Assembly (NCBI GenBank): GCA_947493535.1
Contig: CANLRK010000001.1
Location: 522,879 to 586,878 of the forward strand
Direction of reading: 5' to 3'
Length of the DNA: 64,000 nt
Source: an uncultured Flavobacteriaceae bacterium
GTDB lineage: Bacteria; Bacteroidota; Bacteroidia; Flavobacteriales; Flavobacteriaceae
Shown: in pieces, positions 25,558-34,254 of the stretch
Position numbering within the stretch: the stretch's first letter is position 1
Layout of the letters: the number at the start of each line of letters is the position of its first letter
The notes under the pieces: model-generated
Databases searched by the model: none
What the model was told of the DNA's origin: nothing
Seen by the model: only the letters and a program-made list of their open reading frames with translations
Made by a program: the position numbers and the translations under genes

Positions 25558-26145
25558 TTAGTTTCTTTTATGTAGTCTTGCTACATATTTTCCTATTACA
25601 TCAAATTCTAAATTGATTATATCACCTGTTTTTAAGTATTTGAAAATAGTGTTTTCGTATGTGTACGGTATAATTGCTACACTAAACTCGTTGTTTTTTG
25701 AATTTACTACAGTTAAACTAGTGCCGTTTACAGTTATTGATCCTTTCTCAATAGTAACGTTTCCTAATGATTCGTCGTATTTAAAAGTGTAAATCCAACT
25801 ACCATTTTCTTCTTTAATAGTAACACATTTTCCTATTTGGTCTACATGTCCTTGAACAATGTGTCCGTCTAGTCTATCGCCAAGTTTCATACCTCGCTCT
25901 AAGTTTACTAAATCATTAATTTTAAAATTGCTTAAAGTAGTTTTGTCTAGTGTTTCTTGTATGGCGGTAACCGTATATTCATCGTTGTTAATAGCTACAA
26001 CAGTTAGGCATACGCCATTATGAGCTACGCTTTGATCAATTTTTAACTCATTAGTAAAGTTGCTTTTTATTGTGTAATGAACATTTGTTCCTTCTTTTTC
26101 AATGGCAACTATTCTACCTAACGTTTCTACAATACCTGTGAACAT
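25558..26145 (-). CDS. ribE: Riboflavin synthase (alpha subunit)
   Basis: 195 residues. Dismutates two 6,7-dimethyl-8-ribityllumazine molecules to riboflavin. Two lumazine-binding repeats: the first begins MFTGIVETLG, the second at about residue 97 (DGHIVQGHVDQIG). Both contain the VNGTSLTVV or HNGVCLTVV pattern. Normal length. Divergent from pdxA with closely spaced promoter boxes. Confidence 0.96.
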   Translation of the reverse strand: MFTGIVETLGRIVAIEKEGTNVHYTIKSNFTNELKIDQSVAHNGVCLTVVAINNDEYTVTAIQETLDKTTLSNFKINDLVNLERGMKLGDRLDGHIVQGHVDQIGKCVTIKEENGSWIYTFKYDESLGNVTIEKGSITVNGTSLTVVNSKNNEFSVAIIPYTYENTIFKYLKTGDIINLEFDVIGKYVARLHKRN

Positions 26146-26163
26146 ATTTAATAATTAATTGGT

Positions 26164-26184
26164 TACTTTTGTAGTTCAAAATTA
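26164..26184. promoter_or_regulatory. Paired -7 boxes for pdxA (+) and ribE (-)
   Basis: TACTTTTG on the plus strand (26164-26171) faces pdxA; TAATTTTG on the minus strand (26177-26184) faces ribE and is 31 nt from its start. Only 5 bp lie between the boxes, so polymerases on the two promoters would interfere with each other. Confidence 0.5.
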
Positions 26185-26242
26185 CAATAAAATTACCTTT
26201 AAGGGAGTATTGTGTTATATAAAAGTAAGCGATTTTTAGTGT

Positions 26243-27286
26243 ATGAGTGACAATAAAAAAATAGTAATAGGAATATCTATAGGTGATTTAAATGGTATAG
26301 GTTCAGAGGTTATTTTAAAAACATTTTCTGATGCGAGAATGTTTGAATTCTGTACGCCAGTAGTTTTTGCATCCCAAAAGGCAATGCAATTTTTAAAGAA
26401 ACATTTTAACAGCCCTACACAAACACAAAAAGTAGAATCTTTAGATAAGTTAGTAGATAAAAAGCTAAATGTTATTAATGTTTGGGAAGAAGCTTATAAC
26501 TTTCAGTTTGGTAAAGAGAGTAAAGAAGCCGGGGCTTATGCAATAAAATCGTTAAAAGCAGCTACAGCAGCATTAAAAAGTAACAAGATTGATGCGCTTT
26601 TAACCGCGCCTATTCATAAGGCAAATATACAGTCAGATGATTTTTCATTTCCAGGGCATACCGATTATTTAGCGCAAGAGCTGGAAGGAAACGCATTAAT
26701 GTTTATGGTTTCTGATGCATTAAAAGTGGGCTTGCTTACCGATCATGTAGCGGTGAAAGATGTTGCTCATGAAATAACACCTGAATTAATAAAAAAGAAA
26801 ATTACTACTATAAACGAATCGTTAAAAAAAGATTTTCGAATAAGAAAACCTAAAATTGCAGTTCTGGGTATAAACCCACATTCAGGTGATAATGGTGTTA
26901 TAGGAAAAGAAGATGATGAGGTGTTAAGGCCAGTGCTTGAAGAAATGAATAATAATAAAGTCATGGTTTTTGGTCCGTATGCTGCAGATAGTTTTTTTGG
27001 TTCTGATAGCTACACAAAGTTTGATGCTGTTATAGCTTCGTATCATGACCAAGGCTTAATACCTTTTAAAACCTTAACTTTTGGAAACGGAGTAAATTAT
27101 ACCGCAGGTTTATCTGAAGTACGTACATCGCCAGATCATGGTACTGCGTATGAAATAGCAGGAAAAGGAGTGGCAGATGCAAGTTCATTTACAGAAGCGT
27201 TGTTTACAGCAATCAATATAGTAAGGTGTAGGGAAGAGTATCGTGCTCTAAATCAGAACGTACTAAAAAAGAGAAAAAAGATATAA
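26243..27286 (+). CDS. pdxA: 4-hydroxythreonine-4-phosphate dehydrogenase
   Basis: 347 residues. NAD-dependent oxidation of 4-phosphohydroxy-threonine in DXP-dependent pyridoxal phosphate synthesis. Visible: GISIGDLNGIGSEV at the start, the metal-binding FPGHTDYLA, the DHVAVKDV segment, and ASYHDQGLIPFKTL plus SPDHGTAYEIAGKG near the end. Full length. The nearest neighbours are ribE and yceD, so it is not in a pdx operon here. Confidence 0.96.
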   Translation: MSDNKKIVIGISIGDLNGIGSEVILKTFSDARMFEFCTPVVFASQKAMQFLKKHFNSPTQTQKVESLDKLVDKKLNVINVWEEAYNFQFGKESKEAGAYAIKSLKAATAALKSNKIDALLTAPIHKANIQSDDFSFPGHTDYLAQELEGNALMFMVSDALKVGLLTDHVAVKDVAHEITPELIKKKITTINESLKKDFRIRKPKIAVLGINPHSGDNGVIGKEDDEVLRPVLEEMNNNKVMVFGPYAADSFFGSDSYTKFDAVIASYHDQGLIPFKTLTFGNGVNYTAGLSEVRTSPDHGTAYEIAGKGVADASSFTEALFTAINIVRCREEYRALNQNVLKKRKKI

Positions 27287-27331
27287 ACAAAAAAATGTTG
27301 ATATCTAATGTGTATGTAAAATAATATTTCT

Positions 27332-27339
27332 TATCTTTG
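27332..27339 (+). promoter_or_regulatory. Candidate -7 box for yceD-rpmF
   Basis: TATCTTTG fits TAnnTTTG, 36 nt before the yceD start. Confidence 0.5.
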
Positions 27340-27375
27340 CGCGCTCGAAATGATTGTTTTTTCAAAAAATGAAGT

Positions 27376-27903
27376 ATGAAAGAGTTTACAATCCCTTTTG
27401 TAGGGCTAAAAGAAGGAAAACATAATTTTGATTTTGAGATAACAAAAGCGTTCTTTGATTATTTTGGATATGATGAGTTTAATGATGTAGCAATACAAAC
27501 ATCATTATTGTTAAATAAAAAATCAACCTTAATGGAACTGGAGTTTTCAGCTCAAGGAACTGTTAATGTTAATTGTGATGTAACAAACGAACCGTTTAAC
27601 CAGCCAATAAGTGCTGATTTAAAATTGATTGTAAAGTTTGGTGAAGCATTTAATGATGAGAATGACGAAATTTTAATACTTCCTCACGGAGAGTACGAGG
27701 TGGCTGTAGAGCAATATATTTACGAAATGATTGTTTTAGCAAAGCCAGCAAAATTAGTACACCCAGGGGTTGAAGATGGATCTCTAGACTCAGAAATATT
27801 ATCTAGAATACAAGAATATAGTTTAAAAGAAAAAACCGAGGAAGTAAATGAAGATATAGATCCTCGTTGGAATAAATTAAAGAATCTATTAACAGACAAA
27901 TAA
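27376..27903 (+). CDS. yceD: YceD family (DUF177) protein
   Basis: 175 residues, DUF177/YceD family. Typical pieces are the [12 protein letters not shown] segment in the middle and a C-terminal [11 protein letters not shown] that matches the family's terminal motif. In this family the central cysteines are partly conserved. YceD is needed for 23S rRNA processing in plants and bacteria. It precedes rpmF by 7 nt, the almost universal order. Confidence 0.92.
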   Translation: MKEFTIPFVGLKEGKHNFDFEITKAFFDYFGYDEFNDVAIQTSLLLNKKSTLMELEFSAQGTVNVNCDVTNEPFNQPISADLKLIVKFGEAFNDENDEILILPHGEYEVAVEQYIYEMIVLAKPAKLVHPGVEDGSLDSEILSRIQEYSLKEKTEEVNEDIDPRWNKLKNLLTDK

Positions 27904-27910
27904 GAAGAAA

Positions 27911-28114
27911 ATGGCACATCCTAAGAGAAAAATCTCAAAAACAAGAAGAGATAAAAGAAGAACTCACTATAAGGCAACTGTACCTCAAATAGCTACTTGT
28001 CCAACAACAGGAGAAGCTCACTTATACCATAGAGCTCACTGGTTTGAAGGTAAATTATACTACAGAGGTCAAGTTTTAGTTGACAATTCTGTTGAAGAAG
28101 AAGTAGAAGACTAA
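27911..28114 (+). CDS. rpmF: 50S ribosomal protein L32
   Basis: 67 residues. N-terminal [19 protein letters not shown] is the L32 signature, followed by a single cysteine and HLYHRAHW. Of the four zinc cysteines of C+ forms only one remains, so this is a zinc-independent form. The acidic EEEVED tail is usual in this phylum. Co-transcribed with yceD and ended by a GNRA hairpin terminator. Confidence 0.97.
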   Translation: MAHPKRKISKTRRDKRRTHYKATVPQIATCPTTGEAHLYHRAHWFEGKLYYRGQVLVDNSVEEEVED

Positions 28115-28138
28115 ATATAGGATAAACTATATACAATG

Positions 28139-28166
28139 AACTCTCGCGAAAGTGAGAGTTTTTTTG
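28139..28166 (+). terminator. Terminator after rpmF
   Basis: Nine-base-pair stem AACTCTCGC / GTGAGAGTT (one G-T pair) closed by a GAAA tetraloop and followed by T7. Confidence 0.9.
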
Positions 28167-28286
28167 TTTTTATTAAATTCAAAAAACTTGCATATCTCTC
28201 AAAAAGAGGTTACTTTGCACTACTTTTTTGAACAAAATTGACCTAAAATATTGTTTTTTAGTGCTTTTTTAAACGAAAATAAAAAG

Positions 28287-29297
28287 ATGAATAAAATCAC
28301 TGCAGCAATAACAGCAGTTGGCGCATATGTGCCCGACTACGTATTAACCAATGAAATTCTAGAAACAATGGTTGATACTAATGATGAGTGGATTACTACC
28401 CGAACAGGTATTAAAGAGAGAAGATTGCTTAAAAAAGAAGAGGGCGAAGGAACTTCATATTTAGCTATAAAAGCAGCTCAAAACTTATTAGAAAAAACAA
28501 ACCTTGACCCAAAAGAAATAGACGCTGTAATTTTAGCAACAGCAACCCCAGATATGCCAGTGGCATCTACAGGAGTATATGTGGCTTCAAAAATAGGGGC
28601 AACAAATGCTTTTGCGTATGACTTATGCGCAGCGTGTTCTAGTTTTCTATATGGTATAGCAACAGCAGCTTCGTATATAGAATCAGGAAGGTATAAAAAA
28701 GTACTTTTAATAGGAGCCGACAAAATGTCGTCAATTATTGATTATGAAGATAGAGCTACCTCAATAATATTTGGAGACGGAGGCGGAGCCGTACTATTTG
28801 AACCTAATAATGAAGGATTAGGGTATATAGATCAGTACTTAAGAAGTGATGGTATAGGAAGAGAGTTTTTGAAAATCGATGCTGGAGGGTCTATTTTACC
28901 AGCTTCAGAGGAAACAGTAAAAAACAAACAACACTTTGTACATCAAGAAGGACGTACGGTATTTAAATATGCAGTATCAAATATGGCGGATGTAAGTGAA
29001 AAAATAATGCAACGTAATAACTTAACACACGATGATGTTAATTGGTTAGTTGCACACCAAGCTAATAAACGTATCATTGATGCAACCTCTTCTAAAATGG
29101 GGCTTGAAGATGATAAAGTGTTAATGAATATTCAACGATATGGTAATACCACATCGGCAACATTACCATTGTTATTAAGCGATTTTGAAACAAAATTAAA
29201 AAAAGGAGACAATATAGTGTTTGCTGCATTTGGTGGTGGATTCACATGGGGGTCTATCTATTTAAAGTGGGCATATAACACAAAAGAAAACAACTAA
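28287..29297 (+). CDS. fabH: Beta-ketoacyl-ACP synthase III
   Basis: 336 residues from MNKITAAITAVG; an in-frame ATG/TTG 12 codons upstream is not supported. Starts fatty acid synthesis by joining acetyl-CoA and malonyl-ACP. Catalytic Cys in DLCAACSSFLYG (about 115), His in VAHQANKRI and Asn in GNTTSATLP complete the Cys-His-Asn triad. Followed after 14 nt by accB, so fabH-accB-accC form a fatty acid initiation cluster. Confidence 0.97.
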   Translation: MNKITAAITAVGAYVPDYVLTNEILETMVDTNDEWITTRTGIKERRLLKKEEGEGTSYLAIKAAQNLLEKTNLDPKEIDAVILATATPDMPVASTGVYVASKIGATNAFAYDLCAACSSFLYGIATAASYIESGRYKKVLLIGADKMSSIIDYEDRATSIIFGDGGGAVLFEPNNEGLGYIDQYLRSDGIGREFLKIDAGGSILPASEETVKNKQHFVHQEGRTVFKYAVSNMADVSEKIMQRNNLTHDDVNWLVAHQANKRIIDATSSKMGLEDDKVLMNIQRYGNTTSATLPLLLSDFETKLKKGDNIVFAAFGGGFTWGSIYLKWAYNTKENN

Positions 29298-29311
29298 AAA
29301 CAAAACGTATC

Positions 29312-29806
29312 ATGGATTTAAAAGAAATTCAAAATTTAATAAAATTCGTAGCTAAGTCAGGAGCTAGCGAAGTAAAGTTAGAAATGGAAGATGTGAAAAT
29401 CACCATTAAAACAGGTAGTGAAGAAAGTACAACAATTGTACAGCAAATGCCAATGGCTTCAACTCCAATGATGCCTGCAGCAACTCCTGCTGCACCAGCA
29501 CCAGCGGCAACTCCTGCTACACCTGTAGCAACAGAGACTGCTGCACCAGCATCAGACGATTCAAAATACATTACTGTAAAATCGCCAATTATTGGTACAA
29601 TGTACCGTAAACCATCACCAGACAAGCCTATGTTTGTTGAAGTAGGACAGAAAATTACAGAAGGAGATGTATTATGTATTATTGAAGCAATGAAATTGTT
29701 CAACGAAATTGAATCAGAAGTTTCAGGAACAATAGTAAAAATATTGGTAGATGACGCTTCTCCAGTAGAGTTTGATCAACCTTTATTCTTAGTTGATCCA
29801 TCATAA
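29312..29806 (+). CDS. accB: Biotin carboxyl carrier protein of acetyl-CoA carboxylase
   Basis: 164 residues. N-terminal helical domain, a long Ala/Pro/Thr-rich flexible linker (about 44-82), and a biotinyl domain with the biotinylated lysine in EAMKLF (Lys128). Carries carboxybiotin between AccC and the carboxyltransferase. Upstream of accC but separated from it by a terminator-like hairpin. Confidence 0.97.
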   Translation: MDLKEIQNLIKFVAKSGASEVKLEMEDVKITIKTGSEESTTIVQQMPMASTPMMPAATPAAPAPAATPATPVATETAAPASDDSKYITVKSPIIGTMYRKPSPDKPMFVEVGQKITEGDVLCIIEAMKLFNEIESEVSGTIVKILVDDASPVEFDQPLFLVDPS

Positions 29807-29815
29807 TGTAAAATC

Positions 29816-29854
29816 AAAACCTTATGCAGCTTAAAAAAGTAGCATAAGGTTTTT
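29816..29854 (+). terminator. Terminator or attenuator between accB and accC
   Basis: Twelve-base-pair stem AAAACCTTATGC / GCATAAGGTTTT around a 14-nt loop, followed by a T run. It lies 10 nt after the accB stop and 14 nt before the accC start. Confidence 0.8.
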
Positions 29855-29867
29855 AACATATTAGGCT

Positions 29868-31223
29868 ATGTTTAAAAAAATATTAATCGCCAATAGAGGT
29901 GAGATAGCTTTGCGTGTAATAAGAACATGTAAAGAGATGGGTATAAAAACTGTTGCGGTTTACTCTAAAGCAGATGCAGAAAGTTTACATGTTAAGTTTG
30001 CAGATGAGGCTGTGTGTATTGGTCCAGCACCAAGTAGTGAATCATACTTAAAAATGTCAAATATAATAGCAGCAGCAGAAATCACAAATGCTGATGCAAT
30101 ACACCCAGGGTACGGTTTCTTGTCAGAAAACGCTAAGTTTTCAAGAATTTGTGATGATCACGGTATAAAGTTTATTGGAGCCTCTGGTGATATGATTGAT
30201 CGCATGGGGGATAAAGCCAACGCTAAATCTACCATGATAGCTGCAGGAGTGCCATGTGTACCAGGTAGTGAAGGAGTTATTGAATCGTATGAGCAATGCG
30301 AAAAAATTGCTAAAGAAACTGGTTATCCTGTAATGCTTAAAGCTTCTGCCGGTGGTGGAGGTAAAGGTATGCGTGCTGTTTGGAAACAAGAAGACTTGAA
30401 AGATGCGTGGGATTCTGCTCGTCAAGAGTCAAAAGCTGCTTTTGGTAATGATGACATGTACATGGAAAAACTTATTGAAGAACCTAGACATATTGAAATT
30501 CAAGTTGTAGGTGACTCAACAGGAAAGGCATGTCATTTGTCAGAAAGAGATTGTTCTGTACAACGTCGTCATCAGAAGTTAACTGAAGAAACACCTTCGC
30601 CTTTTATGACAGACGAACTGCGTGATCGTATGGGAGAGGCTGCAGTTAAGGCAGCAGAGTATATTGGGTATGAAGGTGCAGGAACAGTAGAGTTTTTAGT
30701 GGACAAGCACAGAAACTTCTACTTTATGGAAATGAATACACGTATTCAGGTTGAGCACCCAATTACTGAGCAAGTAGTTGATCATGATTTAATTCGTGAG
30801 CAAATAATGGTGGCTGCTGGAATCCCTATTTCTGGTAAAAACTATTACCCACAATTGCATTCTATTGAATGTAGAATTAATGCTGAAGATCCGTATCATG
30901 ATTTCCGTCCATCACCAGGAAAAATCACAACGTTACATGCGCCAGGAGGTCATGGAGTACGTTTAGATACGCATGTTTATGCAGGGTATATTATACCGCC
31001 AAATTACGACTCGATGATTGCTAAGTTAATTACAACAGCACAATCTAGAGAAGAAGCTATCAATAAAATGAAGCGTGCCTTAGATGAGTTTGTTATTGAA
31101 GGTGTAAAAACAACGATTCCTTTCCATAGACAATTAATGGAGCATCCTGATTTCATTTCAGGAAACTACACTACGAAGTTTATGGAAGATTTTGTAATGG
31201 AAAAGAAAACAAGCACAATATAA
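29868..31223 (+). CDS. accC: Acetyl-CoA carboxylase, biotin carboxylase subunit
   Basis: 451 residues, full length. N-terminal biotin carboxylase domain ([20 protein letters not shown]), ATP-grasp with glycine-rich [12 protein letters not shown] near 163-174, catalytic region [14 protein letters not shown] (about 289-302) and C-terminal domain with [14 protein letters not shown]-dependent carboxylation of biotin on AccB. Its transcription may partly depend on read-through of the accB-accC hairpin. Confidence 0.97.
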   Translation: MFKKILIANRGEIALRVIRTCKEMGIKTVAVYSKADAESLHVKFADEAVCIGPAPSSESYLKMSNIIAAAEITNADAIHPGYGFLSENAKFSRICDDHGIKFIGASGDMIDRMGDKANAKSTMIAAGVPCVPGSEGVIESYEQCEKIAKETGYPVMLKASAGGGGKGMRAVWKQEDLKDAWDSARQESKAAFGNDDMYMEKLIEEPRHIEIQVVGDSTGKACHLSERDCSVQRRHQKLTEETPSPFMTDELRDRMGEAAVKAAEYIGYEGAGTVEFLVDKHRNFYFMEMNTRIQVEHPITEQVVDHDLIREQIMVAAGIPISGKNYYPQLHSIECRINAEDPYHDFRPSPGKITTLHAPGGHGVRLDTHVYAGYIIPPNYDSMIAKLITTAQSREEAINKMKRALDEFVIEGVKTTIPFHRQLMEHPDFISGNYTTKFMEDFVMEKKTSTI

Positions 31224-31244
31224 GTTGCTAACATTATTTATAAG

Positions 31245-31271
31245 AGCCTCTTTTTTAAGAGGCTTTTTTTG
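31245..31271 (+). terminator. Terminator after accC
   Basis: AGCCTCTT / AAGAGGCT stem with a T4 loop, then T7. Confidence 0.9.
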
Positions 31272-31299
31272 TTACTTTTAAGCGTAAAATAGTTTGACA

Positions 31300-32412
31300 A
31301 TGAATTTGAGTTTTTGGGAAAAAGAAGAATGGTTTACACATGTAGATTATACTATTGTAGGTAGTGGAATTGTAGGGTTGAATACCGCATTGACATTGCG
31401 TAAAAAATTTCCTATGGCAAAAATTATTGTGTTAGAGAAAGGTATGTTACCTCAAGGCGCTAGTACCAAAAATGCAGGTTTCGCATGTTTTGGAAGTATA
31501 TCTGAAATACTATCAGATTTAAAAACCCATACTGAAGAAGAGGTCCTACAATTAGTAATAAAGAGATGGAAGGGTTTACAACTACTGCGAAGTAACTTAG
31601 GTGATGCAGTAATTGATTTTCAACAAAACGGGAGCTATGAACTATTTTCAAAAAAAGACGAGTTGTATGAAAATTGTGTTGCTCAATTGCCAAAAATCAA
31701 TGAATTGTTGCACCCTGTTTTTAATGATGATGTGTTTAATGTGTCCGATAATAAATTTGGTTTTTCAAATATAAAACAACATTATATTGTTAATAAATTT
31801 GAAGGACAATTAGATACAGGGAAAATGATGGCAAGCCTTTTAAAATTGGCTCAATGCAATAATATAAAAATACTTAACAATACATTGGTTAGTAATTATT
31901 CGGCTAACACTAACAATGTTATTATAGAGTTAAATAACAACTTTACCTTCAACACTAAAAAAATGCTTATTGCTACAAATGGTTTTGCAAAACAGTTAAT
32001 AGCTGAAAAGGTAACCCCAGCAAGAGCACAAGTTTTAATAACAAAGCCGATACGTAATTTAGCTATTAAAGGCACCTTTCATTTTGATGAGGGCTATTAT
32101 TATTTTAGAAACATTAATGATCGAATCCTTTTTGGAGGAGGGAGGAATTTAGATTTTAAAGGAGAGGAAACCACAAAAATGGAAACTTCTAGATTAATTC
32201 AAAATAGCCTAGATGCGTACTTAAAAAACACTATTTTACCCAATACCCCGTATGAAATTGAACATAGATGGACAGGTGTTATGGGGGTGGGTAGCCAGAA
32301 GAAAGCTATAGTGAAACAACTTTCTGAGCACTTGTATTGTGGGGTTCGTTTAGGAGGTATGGGTGTGGCTATTGGTAGCTTAATAGGAGAAGAACTTGCT
32401 AATTTGGTGTGA
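31300..32412 (+). CDS. FAD-dependent oxidoreductase (DAO family)
   Basis: 370 residues from the ATG at 31300; a TTG two codons earlier is less likely. Dinucleotide-binding motif GSGIVGLNTAL near residues 20-30, the FAD-binding KGMLPQGASTKNAG, and the C-terminal GVRLGGMGVAIGSLIGEELA loop of D-amino-acid-oxidase-like flavoproteins. Resembles GlpD/thiO/PuuB-type enzymes; the substrate (an amine or amino acid) is unknown. Overlaps the following Gre-like gene (TGATG). Confidence 0.9.
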   Translation: MNLSFWEKEEWFTHVDYTIVGSGIVGLNTALTLRKKFPMAKIIVLEKGMLPQGASTKNAGFACFGSISEILSDLKTHTEEEVLQLVIKRWKGLQLLRSNLGDAVIDFQQNGSYELFSKKDELYENCVAQLPKINELLHPVFNDDVFNVSDNKFGFSNIKQHYIVNKFEGQLDTGKMMASLLKLAQCNNIKILNNTLVSNYSANTNNVIIELNNNFTFNTKKMLIATNGFAKQLIAEKVTPARAQVLITKPIRNLAIKGTFHFDEGYYYFRNINDRILFGGGRNLDFKGEETTKMETSRLIQNSLDAYLKNTILPNTPYEIEHRWTGVMGVGSQKKAIVKQLSEHLYCGVRLGGMGVAIGSLIGEELANLV

Positions 32413-32861
32413 TGAATCTTAAGGAAAAACTTTATTTAGCGTGCAATGATTTTCTTTATGAACGACATAAGGTTGTTATTAATAGAATACAGAGTATTCA
32501 GGAATCTTTAAACTCAGAAACAAAAAGTTCTGCTGGTGATAAGCATGAAACTGGAAGGGCAATGCTACAGTTGGAACGAGAAAAAGCAGGAAATCAGTTG
32601 TTGGCAATAGAGCAACAACAAAAAGTGTTAAAGAGAATTTCTGTACAAAATTCAACAGATGTAATTAGACTCGGTAGTGTCGTTGAAACTGACAAAAAAA
32701 AGTTTTACTTAGCAATAAGTGTTGGGCAATTAGTTGTTGAAAATCAAACCTACTATGGTGTAGCGGCTGCAAGCCCAATAGGGAAACTACTTATAGGTAA
32801 AAGGGTGGGGGATGAAATTACTTTTAACAACATAACATACAGTATAAAAAACGTTCTATAA
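32412..32861 (+). CDS. GreA/GreB C-terminal domain protein
   Basis: 149 residues. The first 75 form a predicted coiled coil (ERHKVVINRIQSIQESLNSE and later KAGNQLLAIEQQQKVLKRI), and the last 60 match the Gre C-terminal domain (RLGSVVETDKKKFYLAIS, AASPIGKLLIGKRVGDEITF). The family binds RNA polymerase near its secondary channel. Relatives are often mislabelled 3-oxoacyl-ACP synthase. Whether the coiled-coil tip has the acidic pair needed for transcript cleavage is doubtful. Start overlaps the previous stop; the stop lies inside a palindromic terminator. Confidence 0.85.
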   Translation: MNLKEKLYLACNDFLYERHKVVINRIQSIQESLNSETKSSAGDKHETGRAMLQLEREKAGNQLLAIEQQQKVLKRISVQNSTDVIRLGSVVETDKKKFYLAISVGQLVVENQTYYGVAAASPIGKLLIGKRVGDEITFNNITYSIKNVL

Positions 32862-32879
32862 ATGCATTTATAGAACGTT
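32850..32879. terminator. Perfect 30-bp palindromic terminator
   Basis: AACGTTCTATAAATG followed by its exact reverse complement CATTTATAGAACGTT. It overlaps the Gre-like stop codon and separates it from the convergent DUF2490 gene. Confidence 0.75.
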
Positions 32880-32905
32880 AATCTTTGTGTTTAAAAAGGA
32901 TTGGT

Positions 32906-33580
32906 TTAGAAGTTGACAAAAGTAATTAGGTTAAACTGGTCTCTCCCTCCATTTTCAAAAAATTGATTCATGTAGCCAGCCTCTATTTTAATGCTTTTGT
33001 TTAGCTTAAAACCAAGACCGCCAAAAAGACGATTTCTGTCAAAAACAGCAGCTTCTGAATTCAGAAATATTTCATTGTATGCTGAAATATAATAGTTGTG
33101 TTTTTCTTTTTTGGTTAGCGGAATATTAAGTCCTAAAAAATACCGAAAACGCATTTTAAAACCGTCTTCAACAAAACGTTGTTCAAAACGATAGCGATGG
33201 TTTAAGTTTACCAAACCTACTTGTTGTTTTGAAGTGAATTGTTGAAATACTCGATGTTCGTTAACACTATTTTTCTCATCAGTATTCCCAATGTAGTTTT
33301 CTGATAAAATATAACCGTAACCCAGTAGTAAATTATTCTTTTTTTCGTTAAATGTATAACCTACACCAGTACGAAGTAATAGCTGTTCTAAGTCACCAAT
33401 GGCATTGTAATTTCTATATTGTACTTCATGATGAAGGTTCCATTTATTAGTTAGTTTTTTATTACCAATATAAATTAACCAGTTTCCTAAATTACTGTCT
33501 TGACTATAAGCAAAAACTGGCAACAGTAATGCAAAAATTAACGTTGCCAGTTTTATGTTTTTAAATTGAAGTTTTTTCAT
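32906..33580 (-). CDS. DUF2490 family outer-membrane protein
   Basis: 224 residues. Signal peptide with LATLIFALLLPVFAYSQ, then about ten aromatic beta strands and a C-terminal phenylalanine (LITFVNF), as in outer-membrane beta-barrels. The NWLIYIGNKKLTNKWNLHHEVQYRNY start is typical of DUF2490. Function unknown. It follows the carbonic anhydrase gene after 8 nt on the same strand, so it is probably part of the sulP-can operon. Confidence 0.88.
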   Translation of the reverse strand: MKKLQFKNIKLATLIFALLLPVFAYSQDSNLGNWLIYIGNKKLTNKWNLHHEVQYRNYNAIGDLEQLLLRTGVGYTFNEKKNNLLLGYGYILSENYIGNTDEKNSVNEHRVFQQFTSKQQVGLVNLNHRYRFEQRFVEDGFKMRFRYFLGLNIPLTKKEKHNYYISAYNEIFLNSEAAVFDRNRLFGGLGFKLNKSIKIEAGYMNQFFENGGRDQFNLITFVNF

Positions 33581-33588
33581 TAAACCTA

Positions 33589-34218
33589 CTATTCATTAAA
33601 AGTTACGGCTCCTGTATGGATGTCATACATAGCGCCTACAATTTTAATTTCACCGTTTTTGTTCATTTCAGCAAGTACGTCACTTTCTTCTAAAATTCTA
33701 TCAATAGTTAAATTAACGTTTTTAGCAGCAACATCGTTTACGAAATCGATATTAGATGAATTTCTTAAGTTAGCGTCTGTAGGGTTTTCTACAGCATTTA
33801 CCGCAGGTTTTATTTTACCGAGCATGCTAGTAAGGTTTCCTAATTTAGCGTCATCACAAGCGCCTTTTACAGCACCACAACTAGTATGACCTAAAACTAC
33901 AACTACTTTTGTTCCAGCTAATTTACAAGCAAACTCCATACTACCTAAAATATCGGTATTTACAAAGTTACCCGCAATTCTAATACTAAAAATATCTCCT
34001 AAACCTTGATCAAAAACTAACTCAGCTGAAACTCTAGAATCAATACAGCTTAAAATAGTAGCAAAAGGAAATTGCCCTGAACTAGTTTCGTTTACCTGCT
34101 CTAATAGGTTTCTGTTAGCTTTTAAATTTTTTTGAAAACGCAAGTTACCTTCTTTTAAGAATTGTACCGCTTTTTCAGGAGTCATTGTAGCTTGTGTTTC
34201 TTTAGTATGTGCTTTCAT
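33589..34218 (-). CDS. can: Beta-class carbonic anhydrase
   Basis: 209 residues. Interconverts CO2 and bicarbonate. Zinc ligands Cys58 and Asp60 in CIDSR, His111 and Cys114 in GHTSCGAVKGA: the complete beta-class set. No signal peptide, so cytosolic. Lies 36 nt downstream of a SulP transporter gene, which suggests paired bicarbonate uptake and conversion. Confidence 0.95.
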   Translation of the reverse strand: MKAHTKETQATMTPEKAVQFLKEGNLRFQKNLKANRNLLEQVNETSSGQFPFATILSCIDSRVSAELVFDQGLGDIFSIRIAGNFVNTDILGSMEFACKLAGTKVVVVLGHTSCGAVKGACDDAKLGNLTSMLGKIKPAVNAVENPTDANLRNSSNIDFVNDVAAKNVNLTIDRILEESDVLAEMNKNGEIKIVGAMYDIHTGAVTFNE

Positions 34219-34254
34219 TATATGTTATTTTTTATGTTGGTAAATTACGTTTTT

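Noticed and set aside
32412..32861. 3-oxoacyl-ACP synthase
   Set aside because: A common mislabel for this family; the protein is only 149 residues and matches a GreA/GreB C-terminal domain, with no thiolase-fold motifs.
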